A model generated the notes under the pieces. The model was not told the origin of the DNA and did not search any database. It saw only the letters and a program-made list of their open reading frames with translations. 64,000 nt of DNA from Paenibacillus sp. FSL K6-3182. Lineage in GTDB: Bacteria > Bacillota > Bacilli > Paenibacillales > Paenibacillaceae. Position 1 is the first letter of the stretch, and each line of letters starts with the position of its first letter. The translations under genes and the position numbers were made by a program. Below, piece by piece: positions 42,062 to 51,196 of this stretch. The stretch spans positions 5,655,001 to 5,719,000 of the forward strand of contig NZ_CP150265.1 in NCBI RefSeq assembly GCF_037976325.1. The letters run 5' to 3'.

Positions 42062-42526
42062 TTAATCGAGTCCTGGAAAATGATTTTGTCTAAGCGCTTC
42101 ATACACGATAATTGCTGCAGAATTGGACAGATTAAGTGATCGCACTTTATCCGTCATCGGCAATCTAATGCAAGTTTCTATATTCGCATCTATAAGCTCC
42201 TGTGGCAAGCCCTTTGTTTCTTTCCCGAATACAAAGAAATCGCCATCCTGATACTCGAACTGTGAATACGTCTTCTTCGCTTTCGTACTTGCGTAGAAGA
42301 ATCGGCCTTGCGGATAACTTGCGAGCACCTCATCGAAGGAATCATGATACTCGATATGTACCGAGTGCCAATAATCGAGTCCTGCCCTCTTCAAAGTACG
42401 ATCGTCCGTATCGAAGCCAAGTGGTCTTACCAAATGCAAAATAGTGCCGGTTGCAGCGCATGTACGAGAAATATTACCTGTATTTGCAGGAATTTCTGGT
42501 TCTACCAAAACAATATGAAATGGCAT
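42062..42526 (-). CDS. trmL: tRNA (cytidine/uridine-34 2'-O-)-methyltransferase
   Basis: 154-aa SPOUT methyltransferase that modifies the ribose of the wobble base in leucine tRNAs. N-terminal HIVLVEPEIPANTGNISRTC, FVFGKETKGLP and the knot region IRLPMTDKVRSLNLSNSAAI are diagnostic. The GTG at 42541 directly abuts GAGAGG, so ATG 42526 is preferred although its spacing is long; the first residues remain uncertain. It is divergent from the PhoB-like regulator gene. Confidence 0.93.
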   Translation of the reverse strand: MPFHIVLVEPEIPANTGNISRTCAATGTILHLVRPLGFDTDDRTLKRAGLDYWHSVHIEYHDSFDEVLASYPQGRFFYASTKAKKTYSQFEYQDGDFFVFGKETKGLPQELIDANIETCIRLPMTDKVRSLNLSNSAAIIVYEALRQNHFPGLD

Positions 42527-42675
42527 AGTTTTGTTTCTCACCTCTCATTTTGCCTATTATACACGAAAATGACGAATATTTTTACACCCACTTTACGTAC
42601 CGTTAATCTCAAGCATAATTTCAACCTTCATAATAGAACCATAATAGGCGGAAACACATGGAGGAGAGCTGAATC

Positions 42676-43398
42676 ATGCGAAAAAAAATTTTGATCGTGG
42701 ATGACGAACCATCTATTTCAATGTTGATTGAATTTAACTTAAAGCTGGCAGGTTATGATGTACGTTGTGTAGGTGATGGTGAAGCTGTATTCGAAATGCT
42801 TAAACCTTTCCGTCCCGACTTAATTGTTCTAGATCTCATGCTGCCAAAGATGGATGGACTCCAAGTTTGCCGCGAGCTGCGCAAGCAAAGCAATGCTGTA
42901 CCCATCGTTATGCTGACTGCACTTCAAGACGTAACCGATAAAATAGCTGGTCTTGATAATGGTGCCGATGACTATATGACTAAACCTTTTAGCCCGCAGG
43001 AGCTTGTTTCCCGTATTCAAGCTATTTTCCGCCGAGTTCAATCGCTTCCAGGCACTGCTGATGACACTACGTTCAACATTGGCCGCTTGAAGGTTCAGGT
43101 TGAACAGCGTGAAGTATTCATAGACGGCAAATCCGTTGAGCTTACGCCAAAGGAATTTGAACTGCTATTGTTCCTATGCCGCCACAAAGGAAAAGTGCTT
43201 AGTCGCCAGCAGCTGCTTCACGGCGTTTGGGATTACCATTTCCTCGGTGATACGCGAATCGTCGACGTTCATATTAGCCATCTGCGCGACAAGATCGAGA
43301 AAAACGCACGTACGCCGGAATATATTATGACTGTCCGCAATGTCGGTTATAAATTAAACGGTCCTCATATTGCTGAGAGCAGTCTTGCCCAAGCTTAA
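42676..43398 (+). CDS. OmpR/PhoB-family response regulator (orphan)
   Basis: 240-aa regulator: receiver domain (residues about 1-120; acidic pair DDE, phospho-acceptor Asp in IVLDLMLPKMDG, switch Thr in MLTAL, Lys in TKPF) and a winged-helix C-terminus (about 140-230; ELTPKEFELLLFLCRHKGKV, then DTRIVDVHISHLRDKIE and IMTVRNVGYKL). GGAGGAGAG lies about eight bases before ATG. No histidine kinase is adjacent and a terminator follows, so its partner must be elsewhere. Promoters bound and signal are unknown. Confidence 0.93.
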   Translation: MRKKILIVDDEPSISMLIEFNLKLAGYDVRCVGDGEAVFEMLKPFRPDLIVLDLMLPKMDGLQVCRELRKQSNAVPIVMLTALQDVTDKIAGLDNGADDYMTKPFSPQELVSRIQAIFRRVQSLPGTADDTTFNIGRLKVQVEQREVFIDGKSVELTPKEFELLLFLCRHKGKVLSRQQLLHGVWDYHFLGDTRIVDVHISHLRDKIEKNARTPEYIMTVRNVGYKLNGPHIAESSLAQA

Positions 43399-43420
43399 TG
43401 AACTTATAACGTCCATACCC

Positions 43421-43461
43421 AAAAAAACAGCCTGCTTCTATATTAGAAGCAGGCTGTTTCT
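43421..43461. terminator. Bidirectional terminator, response regulator / serC
   Basis: AAACAGCCTGCTTCT (43425-43439) and AGAAGCAGGCTGTTT (43445-43459) pair perfectly with a five-base loop. Confidence 0.9.
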
Positions 43462-43498
43462 ATTCTAGCAATTATAGGCGTGAAAACAAAACTACTTA

Positions 43499-44584
43499 TT
43501 AACCGTTCCGTTTTTGGAAGTCAGCCATGAATTGTGCAAGCGCCTGGCAGCTCTCAAGCGGAACCGCATTGTAAGTTGAAGCTCTTAGGCCGCCAACATC
43601 GCGATGACCCTTCAAGCCTTCAAAACCTTCTTTCAACGACTCCTTAACGAACAGAGCCTCAAGCTCCTCCGTTTGAATACGGAAAGTAATATTCATAAGC
43701 GAACGGCTTTGCGGCTGAGCACAGCCCGTGTAGAAGCCGCTGCTTTGATCGATAGCGTCATAGATCAACTTCGTTTTGTCGCGGTTGTACTGATCTAGCT
43801 GAGAAACTCCGCCTTTTGCCTTGATCCACTCCAGAACCAGCTTCACCATATAAACCGAGAAAGACGGCGGTGTATTGTACAACGAGCCGCTCTTCGCATG
43901 CGTGCTGTAACGGAACATCGTTGGAATCGTTTTGTTGCTGCTCTCGATAAGATCCTTACGAATGATGACAACGGTAACGCCTGATGGACCTAGGTTTTTT
44001 TGTGCACCGGCATAAATGACGCCAAATTTGCTCACATCAATCGGTCTGCTCAAAATATCACTGGACATATCCGCAATAAGTGGCACATCACCAGTGTCAG
44101 GGAATTCTTGGAACTGCGTTCCACCGATCGTTTCATTTGATGTTAAATGTACATAGGAAGCATTGCTCGGAACTTCAATTTCTGACAAAGTCGGCATACG
44201 CATAAATTTGTCAGCTTCAGTCGAAGCGGCAATAACCGTTTCTCCGACAAGTTTCGCTTCTTTAAGCGCTTTGTCAGCCCAAGCTCCTGTCATGACGTAA
44301 GCGCCTGGCTTGCCAGGCTGCAGAAGATTCAGAGGAAGCATAGCAAACTGTGTGCTCGCGCCGCCTTGCAGCAATAAAACCTCATAGTTTTCTGGAATTC
44401 CGAACAATTCACGAAGCAGGGCTTGCGATTGATTGTTCACTTCTTCATACATTTTGCTGCGGTGAGACATTTCCATAATGGACATCCCTGCGCCCTGATA
44501 ATCAACAAATTGTTCCTGGGCTTGCTTCAGCACCTCAAGTGGTATTGCGGCTGGTCCTGCATTAAAATTAAATGCTCGTGTCAT
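43499..44584 (-). CDS. serC: Phosphoserine aminotransferase
   Basis: 361-aa PLP enzyme of serine biosynthesis, converting 3-phosphohydroxypyruvate and glutamate to phosphoserine. N-terminal FNFNAGPAAIPLEVL, LLLQGGASTQFAMLPLNLL, and the PLP lysine in YAGAQKNLGPSG are diagnostic; the length is normal. AGAGGTGG precedes the ATG by about twelve bases. It lies alone between terminators, 168 bases from the glnA terminator. Confidence 0.96.
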   Translation of the reverse strand: MTRAFNFNAGPAAIPLEVLKQAQEQFVDYQGAGMSIMEMSHRSKMYEEVNNQSQALLRELFGIPENYEVLLLQGGASTQFAMLPLNLLQPGKPGAYVMTGAWADKALKEAKLVGETVIAASTEADKFMRMPTLSEIEVPSNASYVHLTSNETIGGTQFQEFPDTGDVPLIADMSSDILSRPIDVSKFGVIYAGAQKNLGPSGVTVVIIRKDLIESSNKTIPTMFRYSTHAKSGSLYNTPPSFSVYMVKLVLEWIKAKGGVSQLDQYNRDKTKLIYDAIDQSSGFYTGCAQPQSRSLMNITFRIQTEELEALFVKESLKEGFEGLKGHRDVGGLRASTYNAVPLESCQALAQFMADFQKRNG

Positions 44585-44752
44585 CTTCGGATACCCACCT
44601 CTGTTTCTTTATTTATGATATGGATATGATAGCAATTTTGAAGGGCTGCATCAAGTGCATTCCGCATATTAAATAAATTAAAAGTCGAACGTATGACGCA
44701 ATACTGTCAATAAACATTCGGATTTCGTTCACTATATCTTTACAAACGATAA

Positions 44753-44781
44753 AAAAACGGGTCCCAGAGGGACCCGTTTCT
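44753..44781 (-). terminator. Terminator after glnA
   Basis: AACGGGTCCC and GGGACCCGTT with loop AGA, followed on the minus strand by T7. Confidence 0.9.
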
Positions 44782-44801
44782 TATATTTCTTGAACGATTG
44801 A

Positions 44802-46226
44802 TTAGCAATCGTAGTAAAGGCTGAACTCATGCGGATGAATACGGATTGCAACAGCTTTAGCTTCTTGACGTTTTACTGCAACGTAGTTGTCAATGAAGTC
44901 TTTAGAGAATACGCCGCCTTCAGTCAAGAAATCGGAATCTGCTTCAAGGGCATTAAGCGCCTCGTCAAGCGTTCCAGGAACGCTGCGGATTTCTTTTTTC
45001 TCTTCTTCTGGCAATTCGTAGATGTTTTTGTCGAAAGGACCGTAACCAAGAGCTACTGGATCAAGCTTGCGCTTGATGCCGTCCAAACCTGCAAGCAGCA
45101 TCGCTGCAAATGCAAGGTAAGGGTTAGCCGTGTTGTCCGGTGTACGGAATTCAATACGACAGCCTTTAGGTGTTACAGCTGCAATCGGAATACGAACGGC
45201 TGCAGAACGGTTACCTTTTGAGAATACAAGGTTAACCGGCGCTTCGTAACCAGGCACAAGACGTTTGAATGAGTTCGTGCTTGGGTTAGTGATTGCGATC
45301 AAAGCTGGAGCGTGGTAAAGCACGCCGCCGATGTAGTGCATAGCCATTTCGCTTAGGTTAGCGTAAGCGCCTTTGTCATAGAACAAAGGAGTATCGCCGT
45401 TGAAGATAGAAGCATGAACGTGCATACCGCTACCGTTGTCACCGAATAGTGGCTTCGGCATGAAAGTAGCCGTTTTGCCATATTGGCGAGCTGTGTTGTG
45501 AATAATATATTTGAACTTCATAAGATTGTCGGCTGTTTTTGTCAATGTGTCAAAACGGAAGTTGATTTCTGCTTGACCAGCAGTTGCAACTTCATGGTGA
45601 TGACGTTCTACGCGAAGGCCCGATTCCTGCAATAGGCGAACCATTTCGCTGCGGATGTCTTGTTGGGAGTCGATAGGAGCTACAGGAACATAGCCGCCTT
45701 TAACTGGAATTTTCGAACCAAGGTTTCCGCCCTCTTCTTTACGGTTCGTGTTCCAGCCCGCTTCCTCGGATTCAACAACATAAGAGGATGCGTTCATTGT
45801 GCTTTCATAGCGAACTTCGTCGAAAATAAAGAATTCAGGTTCTGGTGCAAAAAATGCTGTCGTACCAATACCCGTAGTTTGAAGATACTCTTCAGCCTTT
45901 TGAGCGATGCTGCGTGGGTCACGGTCATAACGATCGCCTTCAGGTGTATGAATATTACACATAACGTTCAGTGTAGGATGATCAGTGAAAGGATCAATAA
46001 ATACGGATTCTGTATCCGGCATCATAACCATATCGGAATTTTCGATACCGCGGAAACCGTGGATTGATGATCCATCAAAAGCTACTCCGTTTACAAAAGT
46101 ATCAGCATCAACCTCAGCAGCAGGAAGCGTGATGTGGTGAGCCTTACCTAGAAGATCCACGAAGCGGAAATCTACAAACATAATGCTGTTTTCTTTAATA
46201 TTGTCCAAAACATTTTGAACTGACAT
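44802..46226 (-). CDS. glnA: Type I glutamine synthetase, GSI-beta-like
   Basis: 474-aa cytoplasmic enzyme making glutamine from glutamate, ammonia and ATP. VAFDGSSIHGFRGIENSDMVM, FFAPEPEFFIFDEV, the Asn-Gly-rich loop GDNGSGMHVH and RIPIAAVTPKGCRIEFRTPD are the substrate and metal signatures. Unlike the 444-residue GSI-alpha enzyme of Bacillus it has the longer C-terminal part and ends HPHEFSLYYDC, like enteric GSI-beta. Tyr403 in NIYELPEEE matches the adenylylated Tyr of the E. coli enzyme. GGAGG precedes ATG 46226 by about eight bases. GlnR/TnrA-type sites lie upstream. No glnR gene is adjacent. Confidence 0.93.
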   Translation of the reverse strand: MSVQNVLDNIKENSIMFVDFRFVDLLGKAHHITLPAAEVDADTFVNGVAFDGSSIHGFRGIENSDMVMMPDTESVFIDPFTDHPTLNVMCNIHTPEGDRYDRDPRSIAQKAEEYLQTTGIGTTAFFAPEPEFFIFDEVRYESTMNASSYVVESEEAGWNTNRKEEGGNLGSKIPVKGGYVPVAPIDSQQDIRSEMVRLLQESGLRVERHHHEVATAGQAEINFRFDTLTKTADNLMKFKYIIHNTARQYGKTATFMPKPLFGDNGSGMHVHASIFNGDTPLFYDKGAYANLSEMAMHYIGGVLYHAPALIAITNPSTNSFKRLVPGYEAPVNLVFSKGNRSAAVRIPIAAVTPKGCRIEFRTPDNTANPYLAFAAMLLAGLDGIKRKLDPVALGYGPFDKNIYELPEEEKKEIRSVPGTLDEALNALEADSDFLTEGGVFSKDFIDNYVAVKRQEAKAVAIRIHPHEFSLYYDC

Positions 46227-46340
46227 TATAATTTCCTCCATTTCCGAACATTAGCGTAGTGTTGAACAAGTATTGTTCAATTATTGCTCCAAATCCATGT
46301 CGTTATTATAAAACTAGCCCTCAATCTCCGTCAATAGCTA

Positions 46341-46379
46341 TGTAAGGTATTTTTTGAACTCATGTTAGGTATACTTACA
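46341..46379. promoter_or_regulatory. GlnR/TnrA-type box(es) upstream of glnA
   Basis: TGTTAGGTATACTTACA at 46363-46379 fits TGTNA-N7-TNACA exactly. A second, half-conserved site TGTAAGGTATTTTTTGA starts 22 bases earlier (46341), two helical turns away. Both lie about 115-155 bases upstream of the glnA start codon. Confidence 0.7.
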
Positions 46380-46470
46380 AGTTTGTACGTTTGTTCACAA
46401 ATCCTCAATAAAAAAAGCTGAGATCCTTTTATTTATAAGGCTTTTTGAGAACGGTTACACAAAAAACAAA

Positions 46471-46503
46471 AAAACTTTGCCATCCTAAGATGACAAAGTT
46501 TGG
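46471..46503 (-). terminator. Terminator after aroF
   Basis: AAACTTTGCCATC (46472-46484) pairs with GATGACAAAGTTT (46490-46502) at 12 of 13 positions; on the minus strand T7 follows. Confidence 0.85.
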
Positions 46504-46515
46504 TTTGATGTTATG

Positions 46516-47577
46516 TTAGATTTTCCACTCTACAAAGGCTTCTGCTGGTGCTTTTGGCGTATCAAAATGTTTGCCTACGATCGGCGCCAGCTTCTCTAGG
46601 TCTTTCAATAGGTTAGCGAATTGGTCAGGGAACAAGGATTGTACCCCATCGCCAGTCATCGAGTTATCTGGATCGGTATGCATTTCAACAATCAATCCGT
46701 TCGCGCCAGCCGCTACTGAAGCTTTCGACATAGGCTCAACCAGCTCACGACGGCCTGTTCCATGGCTCGGGTCAGAAATTACTGGCAGATGGCTGAGAGA
46801 TTGAAGCACTGGAATTGCAGATAAATCAAGCGTATTGCGCGTGTAGGTTTCGAATGTTCGGATTCCGCGTTCACACAACATGACATTTGGATTGCCGCCT
46901 GCCAAAATGTACTCCGCCGCATTCAAAAACTCGTCATAGGTTGAGCTGAATCCACGTTTAAGCAGTACAGGCGTTTGAATCGTTCCAAGCTTGCGCAGCA
47001 AATCGAAGTTTTGCATATTGCGTGTACCTACTTGAAGAATGTCCGCGTATTCTGCACATACATCCACATATTCTGGCGTCATGACCTCTGTAATCGTCAG
47101 AAGGCCGTGCTTCTTGCCCGCTTCCGCCATCATAACAAGCCCTTCCACGCCTACGCCTTGGAAGCTGTAAGGCCCTGTGCGCGGCTTGAAGGCGCCTCCG
47201 CGCAGCACCTGTCCGCCAGCCGCTTTTACTAAACGAGCAATCTCGTCGATTTGCTCCGGTGTTTCAACAGCACAAGGTCCGCCCATTATAACAAGATTGC
47301 TTCCGCCGATTTTCACGCCTTTTATGTCAATAACTGTATCATCTGGATGGAAGTCACGGCTTGCTAGCTTGTATGATTTCGAAATTTTAATAACGTTTTC
47401 CACACCTTTCATTTGACGCAAATGCTCAGCAAGCGTAGGTTCCGCTTTGCCAATAATTCCAATTACCGTGCGATCCGTACCTCTTGATACATGTGCTTGA
47501 ACTCCTGCTCTTTCAATATGAGCAACAATTTCTGTAATGCGTTCTTCTGCAATATTTGAATTCGTGATAACGATCAT
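46516..47577 (-). CDS. aroF: 3-deoxy-7-phosphoheptulonate (DAHP) synthase, type I-beta
   Basis: 353-aa first enzyme of the shikimate pathway, joining phosphoenolpyruvate and erythrose 4-phosphate. Residues about 1-70 are a ferredoxin-like regulatory domain (MIVITNSNIAEERITEI); the barrel follows with VIMGGPCAVETPEQI, GGAFKPRTGPYSFQG, LQVGTRNMQNF and PVISDPSHGTGRREL. ATG 47577 follows AGGAG by eight bases; a GTG three codons earlier has no RBS of its own. Transcribed alone; the upstream gap of about 300 bases shows no T-box or other leader that I can recognise. Confidence 0.95.
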   Translation of the reverse strand: MIVITNSNIAEERITEIVAHIERAGVQAHVSRGTDRTVIGIIGKAEPTLAEHLRQMKGVENVIKISKSYKLASRDFHPDDTVIDIKGVKIGGSNLVIMGGPCAVETPEQIDEIARLVKAAGGQVLRGGAFKPRTGPYSFQGVGVEGLVMMAEAGKKHGLLTITEVMTPEYVDVCAEYADILQVGTRNMQNFDLLRKLGTIQTPVLLKRGFSSTYDEFLNAAEYILAGGNPNVMLCERGIRTFETYTRNTLDLSAIPVLQSLSHLPVISDPSHGTGRRELVEPMSKASVAAGANGLIVEMHTDPDNSMTGDGVQSLFPDQFANLLKDLEKLAPIVGKHFDTPKAPAEAFVEWKI

Positions 47578-47796
47578 AGGGATCACTCCTAAATTTATTG
47601 TGGGATTTGGGCAAAAAAATGTACAAACTTTTGCTTAATAAATGCATGGCATCGCACGAAGTGCGCCTCATTTTCTCATCATTCATTGGATATTCACTTT
47701 ACAGCTTTTATGCTTCGTAGCTTTTAAGCTTCTACGCTTTTAACCACTAAAGTAAATATACAAGAGAAACTCATTTTCGTCAACCCCGTCATAATA

Positions 47797-47862
47797 AAAA
47801 AGGAGATGAAACTCATTCATGATGCTTCTTCTGCATCAATCACTCGTCTCATCTCTCTCTTC
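47797..47862 (-). terminator. Terminator after ispH
   Basis: GAGATGA..GATGC pairs with GCATC..TCATCTC in an interrupted long stem; on the minus strand it ends in TCCTTTTTTATT. Confidence 0.7.
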
Positions 47863-47873
47863 ATGTTAGCTAT

Positions 47874-48854
47874 TTATTCAGGTTTCTCTGCGGTTGCCGT
47901 TGCCGCTGGCGTCGACTTCACTCGAACATTAGGCAGCAGCTTATTCATATTGACCGTACGACGGATTTCCCATGTCTCCGGATTATTATGATCGTACTGC
48001 TCTAAATAAGTAATAACCTCTTTCGTAAGCGGCGTCGGCGTAGACGCACCAGACGTAACTGCGACACGATCGATACCTTTCAGCCATTCCTGTTCAATCT
48101 CTGACACATCGGAAACGCGGTAAGCTTTCACTCCTGCTATTTCCTCGGATACTTGTGCAAGACGGTTCGAGTTGTTGCTTCGCGGATCGCCAACTACAAT
48201 TGTAAGCTGCGCTTCGCCTGCTTGCTCTGCTACCGCCTCTTGACGAACCTGAGTTGCCATGCAGATTTCATTATGAACCTCTGCAGTAGGATAACGCTCA
48301 AGTAGCTTACTAATCACATGACGAATATCCCATTGCGACATCGTCGTTTGGTTCGTTATAAGAATGCGCCCTTCCGGCACATTAAGCGCAGCAATTTCCT
48401 CTTCCTTTTCGATGAGGTGAACCTGCTCCGGCGCAACGCCGATCGCTCCTTCAGGCTCAGGATGGCCCTTCTTGCCAATATAAATAATATGATAGCCTTC
48501 CGCCGATTTATCGCGAATGAGATCATGAGTTCTCGTAACGTCAGGGCATGTCGCATCCACAACGGAAAGCCCTTTGTCACGAGCACGCTGACGCACTTCT
48601 GGCGAGACGCCATGCGCTGTAAATATAACGGTGCCTTGTTCGATTTGATCCAAAATGTCGAGTCGGTTGGCACCATCAAGCGTAATGACACCTTCCTGCT
48701 CGAATGCTTCTGTAACATGGGCATTATGGACAATCATACCTAATATATAAATAGGTCGCGGCAGCTCCAAGTTTTTGACCGTTTGCAAAGCCAGTACCAT
48801 CGCGTCGACGACGCCATAGCAATAACCACGCGGTGATATTCTAACGATTTCCAT
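47874..48854 (-). CDS. ispH: 4-hydroxy-3-methylbut-2-enyl diphosphate reductase
   Basis: 326-aa Fe-S enzyme, last step of the MEP isoprenoid pathway. The three cluster cysteines are in [22 protein letters not shown] and [13 protein letters not shown]; the catalytic Glu region reads NEICMATQ and [11 protein letters not shown] is conserved. A 20-residue Ala/Thr-rich tail follows the domain. GCAGGTG precedes the ATG. It lies 37 bases after the histidine-kinase gene on the same strand, so it may receive readthrough from the envelope-stress operon. Confidence 0.96.
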   Translation of the reverse strand: MEIVRISPRGYCYGVVDAMVLALQTVKNLELPRPIYILGMIVHNAHVTEAFEQEGVITLDGANRLDILDQIEQGTVIFTAHGVSPEVRQRARDKGLSVVDATCPDVTRTHDLIRDKSAEGYHIIYIGKKGHPEPEGAIGVAPEQVHLIEKEEEIAALNVPEGRILITNQTTMSQWDIRHVISKLLERYPTAEVHNEICMATQVRQEAVAEQAGEAQLTIVVGDPRSNNSNRLAQVSEEIAGVKAYRVSDVSEIEQEWLKGIDRVAVTSGASTPTPLTKEVITYLEQYDHNNPETWEIRRTVNMNKLLPNVRVKSTPAATATAEKPE

Positions 48855-48891
48855 TTATTGCACCTGCTTTCTGACCGGATATGCGTAACAG

Positions 48892-50415
48892 CTATGAATC
48901 CTTCATTTCATCCGTTGCTACTATTATAGACGAATGAGACGTGTCAGAAAAGCTAATTGGAAGCCAAATCGTAAACTTCGTTCCATTTCCTTCGCTAGTG
49001 AGCACTTCTACAGAGCCTTTATGCTCATCAATAATCCATTTTGCAATGGATAATCCAAGACCTGTACCGACGGTAACTCCCCGTGATTCGTCCGCTCGAT
49101 AGAAGCGATCGAAAATATGCGGGATTTCATCTGGATTCATCCCAATCCCTGTATCTTGGATAACGAAGCCGATTTGCAAATCCGTTCTGACCGCACTCAG
49201 CTCAACCGTACCCTCCGACGTATATTTGAATGCATTCTCAATAAAAATAAATAACAGCTGCTGCAAATAATTGTGATTGGCATTGACGCGTACCCCATCC
49301 AGTGCCGATAGATCGCCCAGCTTCCATTCAGCTGTACGCGGGAGCAGCTGTGCTCTGCGCACAACCTCCTCTGTAAGCGGCAGCAGATCAAGCGGCGTCT
49401 TCTCCATCGTATAACCCGCATCTGCTCTCGCAAGCGCAAGCAGATCATTAACGAGCGTACTCATACGAATCGCCTCAGCAGATATATCGCTCATCGCTTC
49501 TTTGGACATATCCCATCGATCCGAATCCAGTGGCAGCCACTCGCCCGTATCGATATCTCTATTGGTCTCTCGAACTCGCGTCCACATCCGCTCGAGCAGC
49601 TCAATATTGCCCCGAATCGTTGTCAAAGGCGTCCTAAGCTCATGAGACGCATCAGATACGAACCTGCGCTGTGCTTTGTAAGCTTCATCAAGCTCATTGT
49701 ATGCCATCTCCAAACGCGCAAGCATCACGTTTAACGTACTCACAAGCCTTCCAACTTCATCCTTCGGCCCCATGACAGGTATGCGCACACTGAGATCAGC
49801 ACCATTTTCAATTTGCTCTGTAGCACGAATGACTCGTTCAATTGGACGAAGAGCCTGACGTGCAATTAACAAGCCTATAGTAAAGGCGATAAGTACAACG
49901 ATTAAAGAGGCGAAAATGAGCGTCGTACGAACACTGTGCAGAAATTTTTCTTCATTGTAAGGGATTGCACCAACCTGAAGAAGCCCAACTAAAGTTCCAT
50001 CATTTGTATAAATAGGACGTTGATGAATCAGCATATTGTACTTTTTCTTATTGATTTCCACTCGTTTTTCGACTACTCCCTGCTCAGGCTTATCCGATGC
50101 TTCATCATAAGGGAGAACAATTCCAAATTGATTTAAATTGTTTGACTGACTAATTGCACCTTCAATATAATTAACGATTTGAATATACATATCTTTCTCT
50201 TCAATTTGAGATTCTCGTCCCAAATTCAAATCATATTGATCCCAAAAAGTAGTTCCACCTCTAACAACAAGTTTTTGATCCTGTTTCTTTAATTGCTCCT
50301 TTAAATCAGAATAGGTATTCCAATTTAAAAAAACATAAATGGAAACGCCAAAAACAAGAAGTGTTACCGCAAGCAAACCCGAATACCAAAGCGTAAGCCT
50401 GAGCCTAATGGACAT
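48892..50415 (-). CDS. Membrane sensor histidine kinase (CssS-like position)
   Basis: 507-aa kinase: two membrane helices (about 7-28 and 170-192) enclose an extracytoplasmic domain of about 140 residues. Then HAMP (LRPIERVIRATEQIENGADLS), HisKA with phospho-acceptor His in FVSDASHELRTPLTTIRGN, and HATPase_c with NAFKYT, DTGIGM, GTGLGLSIAKWI. ATG 50415 follows GAGAGGCGG. It starts four bases after the response regulator gene and partners it. With the HtrA-type protease gene upstream it resembles the CssRS secretion-stress system, though the sensor domain cannot be matched by eye. Confidence 0.92.
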   Translation of the reverse strand: MSIRLRLTLWYSGLLAVTLLVFGVSIYVFLNWNTYSDLKEQLKKQDQKLVVRGGTTFWDQYDLNLGRESQIEEKDMYIQIVNYIEGAISQSNNLNQFGIVLPYDEASDKPEQGVVEKRVEINKKKYNMLIHQRPIYTNDGTLVGLLQVGAIPYNEEKFLHSVRTTLIFASLIVVLIAFTIGLLIARQALRPIERVIRATEQIENGADLSVRIPVMGPKDEVGRLVSTLNVMLARLEMAYNELDEAYKAQRRFVSDASHELRTPLTTIRGNIELLERMWTRVRETNRDIDTGEWLPLDSDRWDMSKEAMSDISAEAIRMSTLVNDLLALARADAGYTMEKTPLDLLPLTEEVVRRAQLLPRTAEWKLGDLSALDGVRVNANHNYLQQLLFIFIENAFKYTSEGTVELSAVRTDLQIGFVIQDTGIGMNPDEIPHIFDRFYRADESRGVTVGTGLGLSIAKWIIDEHKGSVEVLTSEGNGTKFTIWLPISFSDTSHSSIIVATDEMKDS

Positions 50416-50419
50416 ATGC

Positions 50420-51118
50420 TTAACCCGCCTCTCCGCGAAGCACATAACCGGTGCCGCGAACCGTCTGAATGAGTCGGTTTTTGCCTCCGTCCTCTACCTT
50501 TTGGCGCAGCATCGCGATATACACCTCCAGCACATTCGACTCCCCGCTGAAGTCATAACCCCAAATCTTTTCCATAATTGCATCTCGCGTAAGTACACGC
50601 CGAGGATTCTCCATGAATAGCAGCAGCAAATCATATTCCTTGGACGTCAACTCAATACGGCGTCCCGAGCGAATCGCTTCTCTGGCATCCATATCCAAAA
50701 TCAAATCCTCATAAAGCAGTTGATTGCTTGACTGCTCGATTTTATCTGCTTTGCGGCGCAGCAAGGCGCGTGTCCGCGCAAGCAGCTCCTCCAGCGCAAA
50801 CGGCTTGACCAAATAATCGTCAGCCCCAAGATCAAGCCCTTTGACTCGGTCATTGATGTCATCCTTTGCTGTCAGCATCATAATCGGTACCGCACTGCCT
50901 CCCTCGCGCACACGGCGGCAAACTTCCCAGCCATCCACTTGAGGCATCATCACATCAAGAATAAGCAGATCCGGCTCCGTCTTAAGCAGCACCTTCAGCC
51001 CTTCCATCCCATTCGAAGCGGTAGTTACCTCATAACCTTCAAACGCTAGACTTCTGCGAAGCAAAGAAATAATTTTATCATCATCATCTACAACTACAAT
51101 ATGCTGTCTCAACGGCAT
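50420..51118 (-). CDS. OmpR-family response regulator paired with the kinase
   Basis: 232-aa regulator. Receiver: acidic DDDD near residue 9, phospho-acceptor Asp in LLILDVMMPQVDGW, MLTAKDD, LVKPFAL. DNA-binding winged helix: IELTSKEYDLLLLFMENPRRV, SNVLEVYIAMLRQKVE, IQTVRGTGYVL. ATG 51118 lies five bases after GAGG; a TTG two codons on is an alternative. A terminator-like hairpin (51138-51173) sits directly upstream, between it and the htrA-like gene, so expression may be set by readthrough. Likely controls the protease gene. Confidence 0.93.
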   Translation of the reverse strand: MPLRQHIVVVDDDDKIISLLRRSLAFEGYEVTTASNGMEGLKVLLKTEPDLLILDVMMPQVDGWEVCRRVREGGSAVPIMMLTAKDDINDRVKGLDLGADDYLVKPFALEELLARTRALLRRKADKIEQSSNQLLYEDLILDMDAREAIRSGRRIELTSKEYDLLLLFMENPRRVLTRDAIMEKIWGYDFSGESNVLEVYIAMLRQKVEDGGKNRLIQTVRGTGYVLRGEAG

Positions 51119-51137
51119 GTCCCCCTCTATTTGCAGC

Positions 51138-51173
51138 AAAAAGCACAGAGCCTGCTGTCTCTCTGCGCTTTTT
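51138..51173 (-). terminator. Hairpin between HtrA-type gene and response regulator
   Basis: AAAAAGCACAGAG (51138-51150) and CTCTGCGCTTTTT (51161-51173) pair with one mismatch. It has T runs on both strands, ends 24 bases after the htrA-like stop and starts 20 bases before the regulator start. Confidence 0.75.
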
Positions 51174-51196
51174 GTTTCTATCCATCATGTAAGGCT

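Noticed and set aside
47695..47745. Local repeats of GCTTTTAAGCTTCTACGCTTTT type upstream of aroF
   Set aside because: Short, low-complexity and without a consistent unit; no T-box or leader peptide could be built around them.
47806..47991. Small plus-strand frame starting ATGAAACTC with AAAAAAGGAG upstream
   Set aside because: The apparent RBS is part of the ispH terminator and most of the frame is antisense to ispH.
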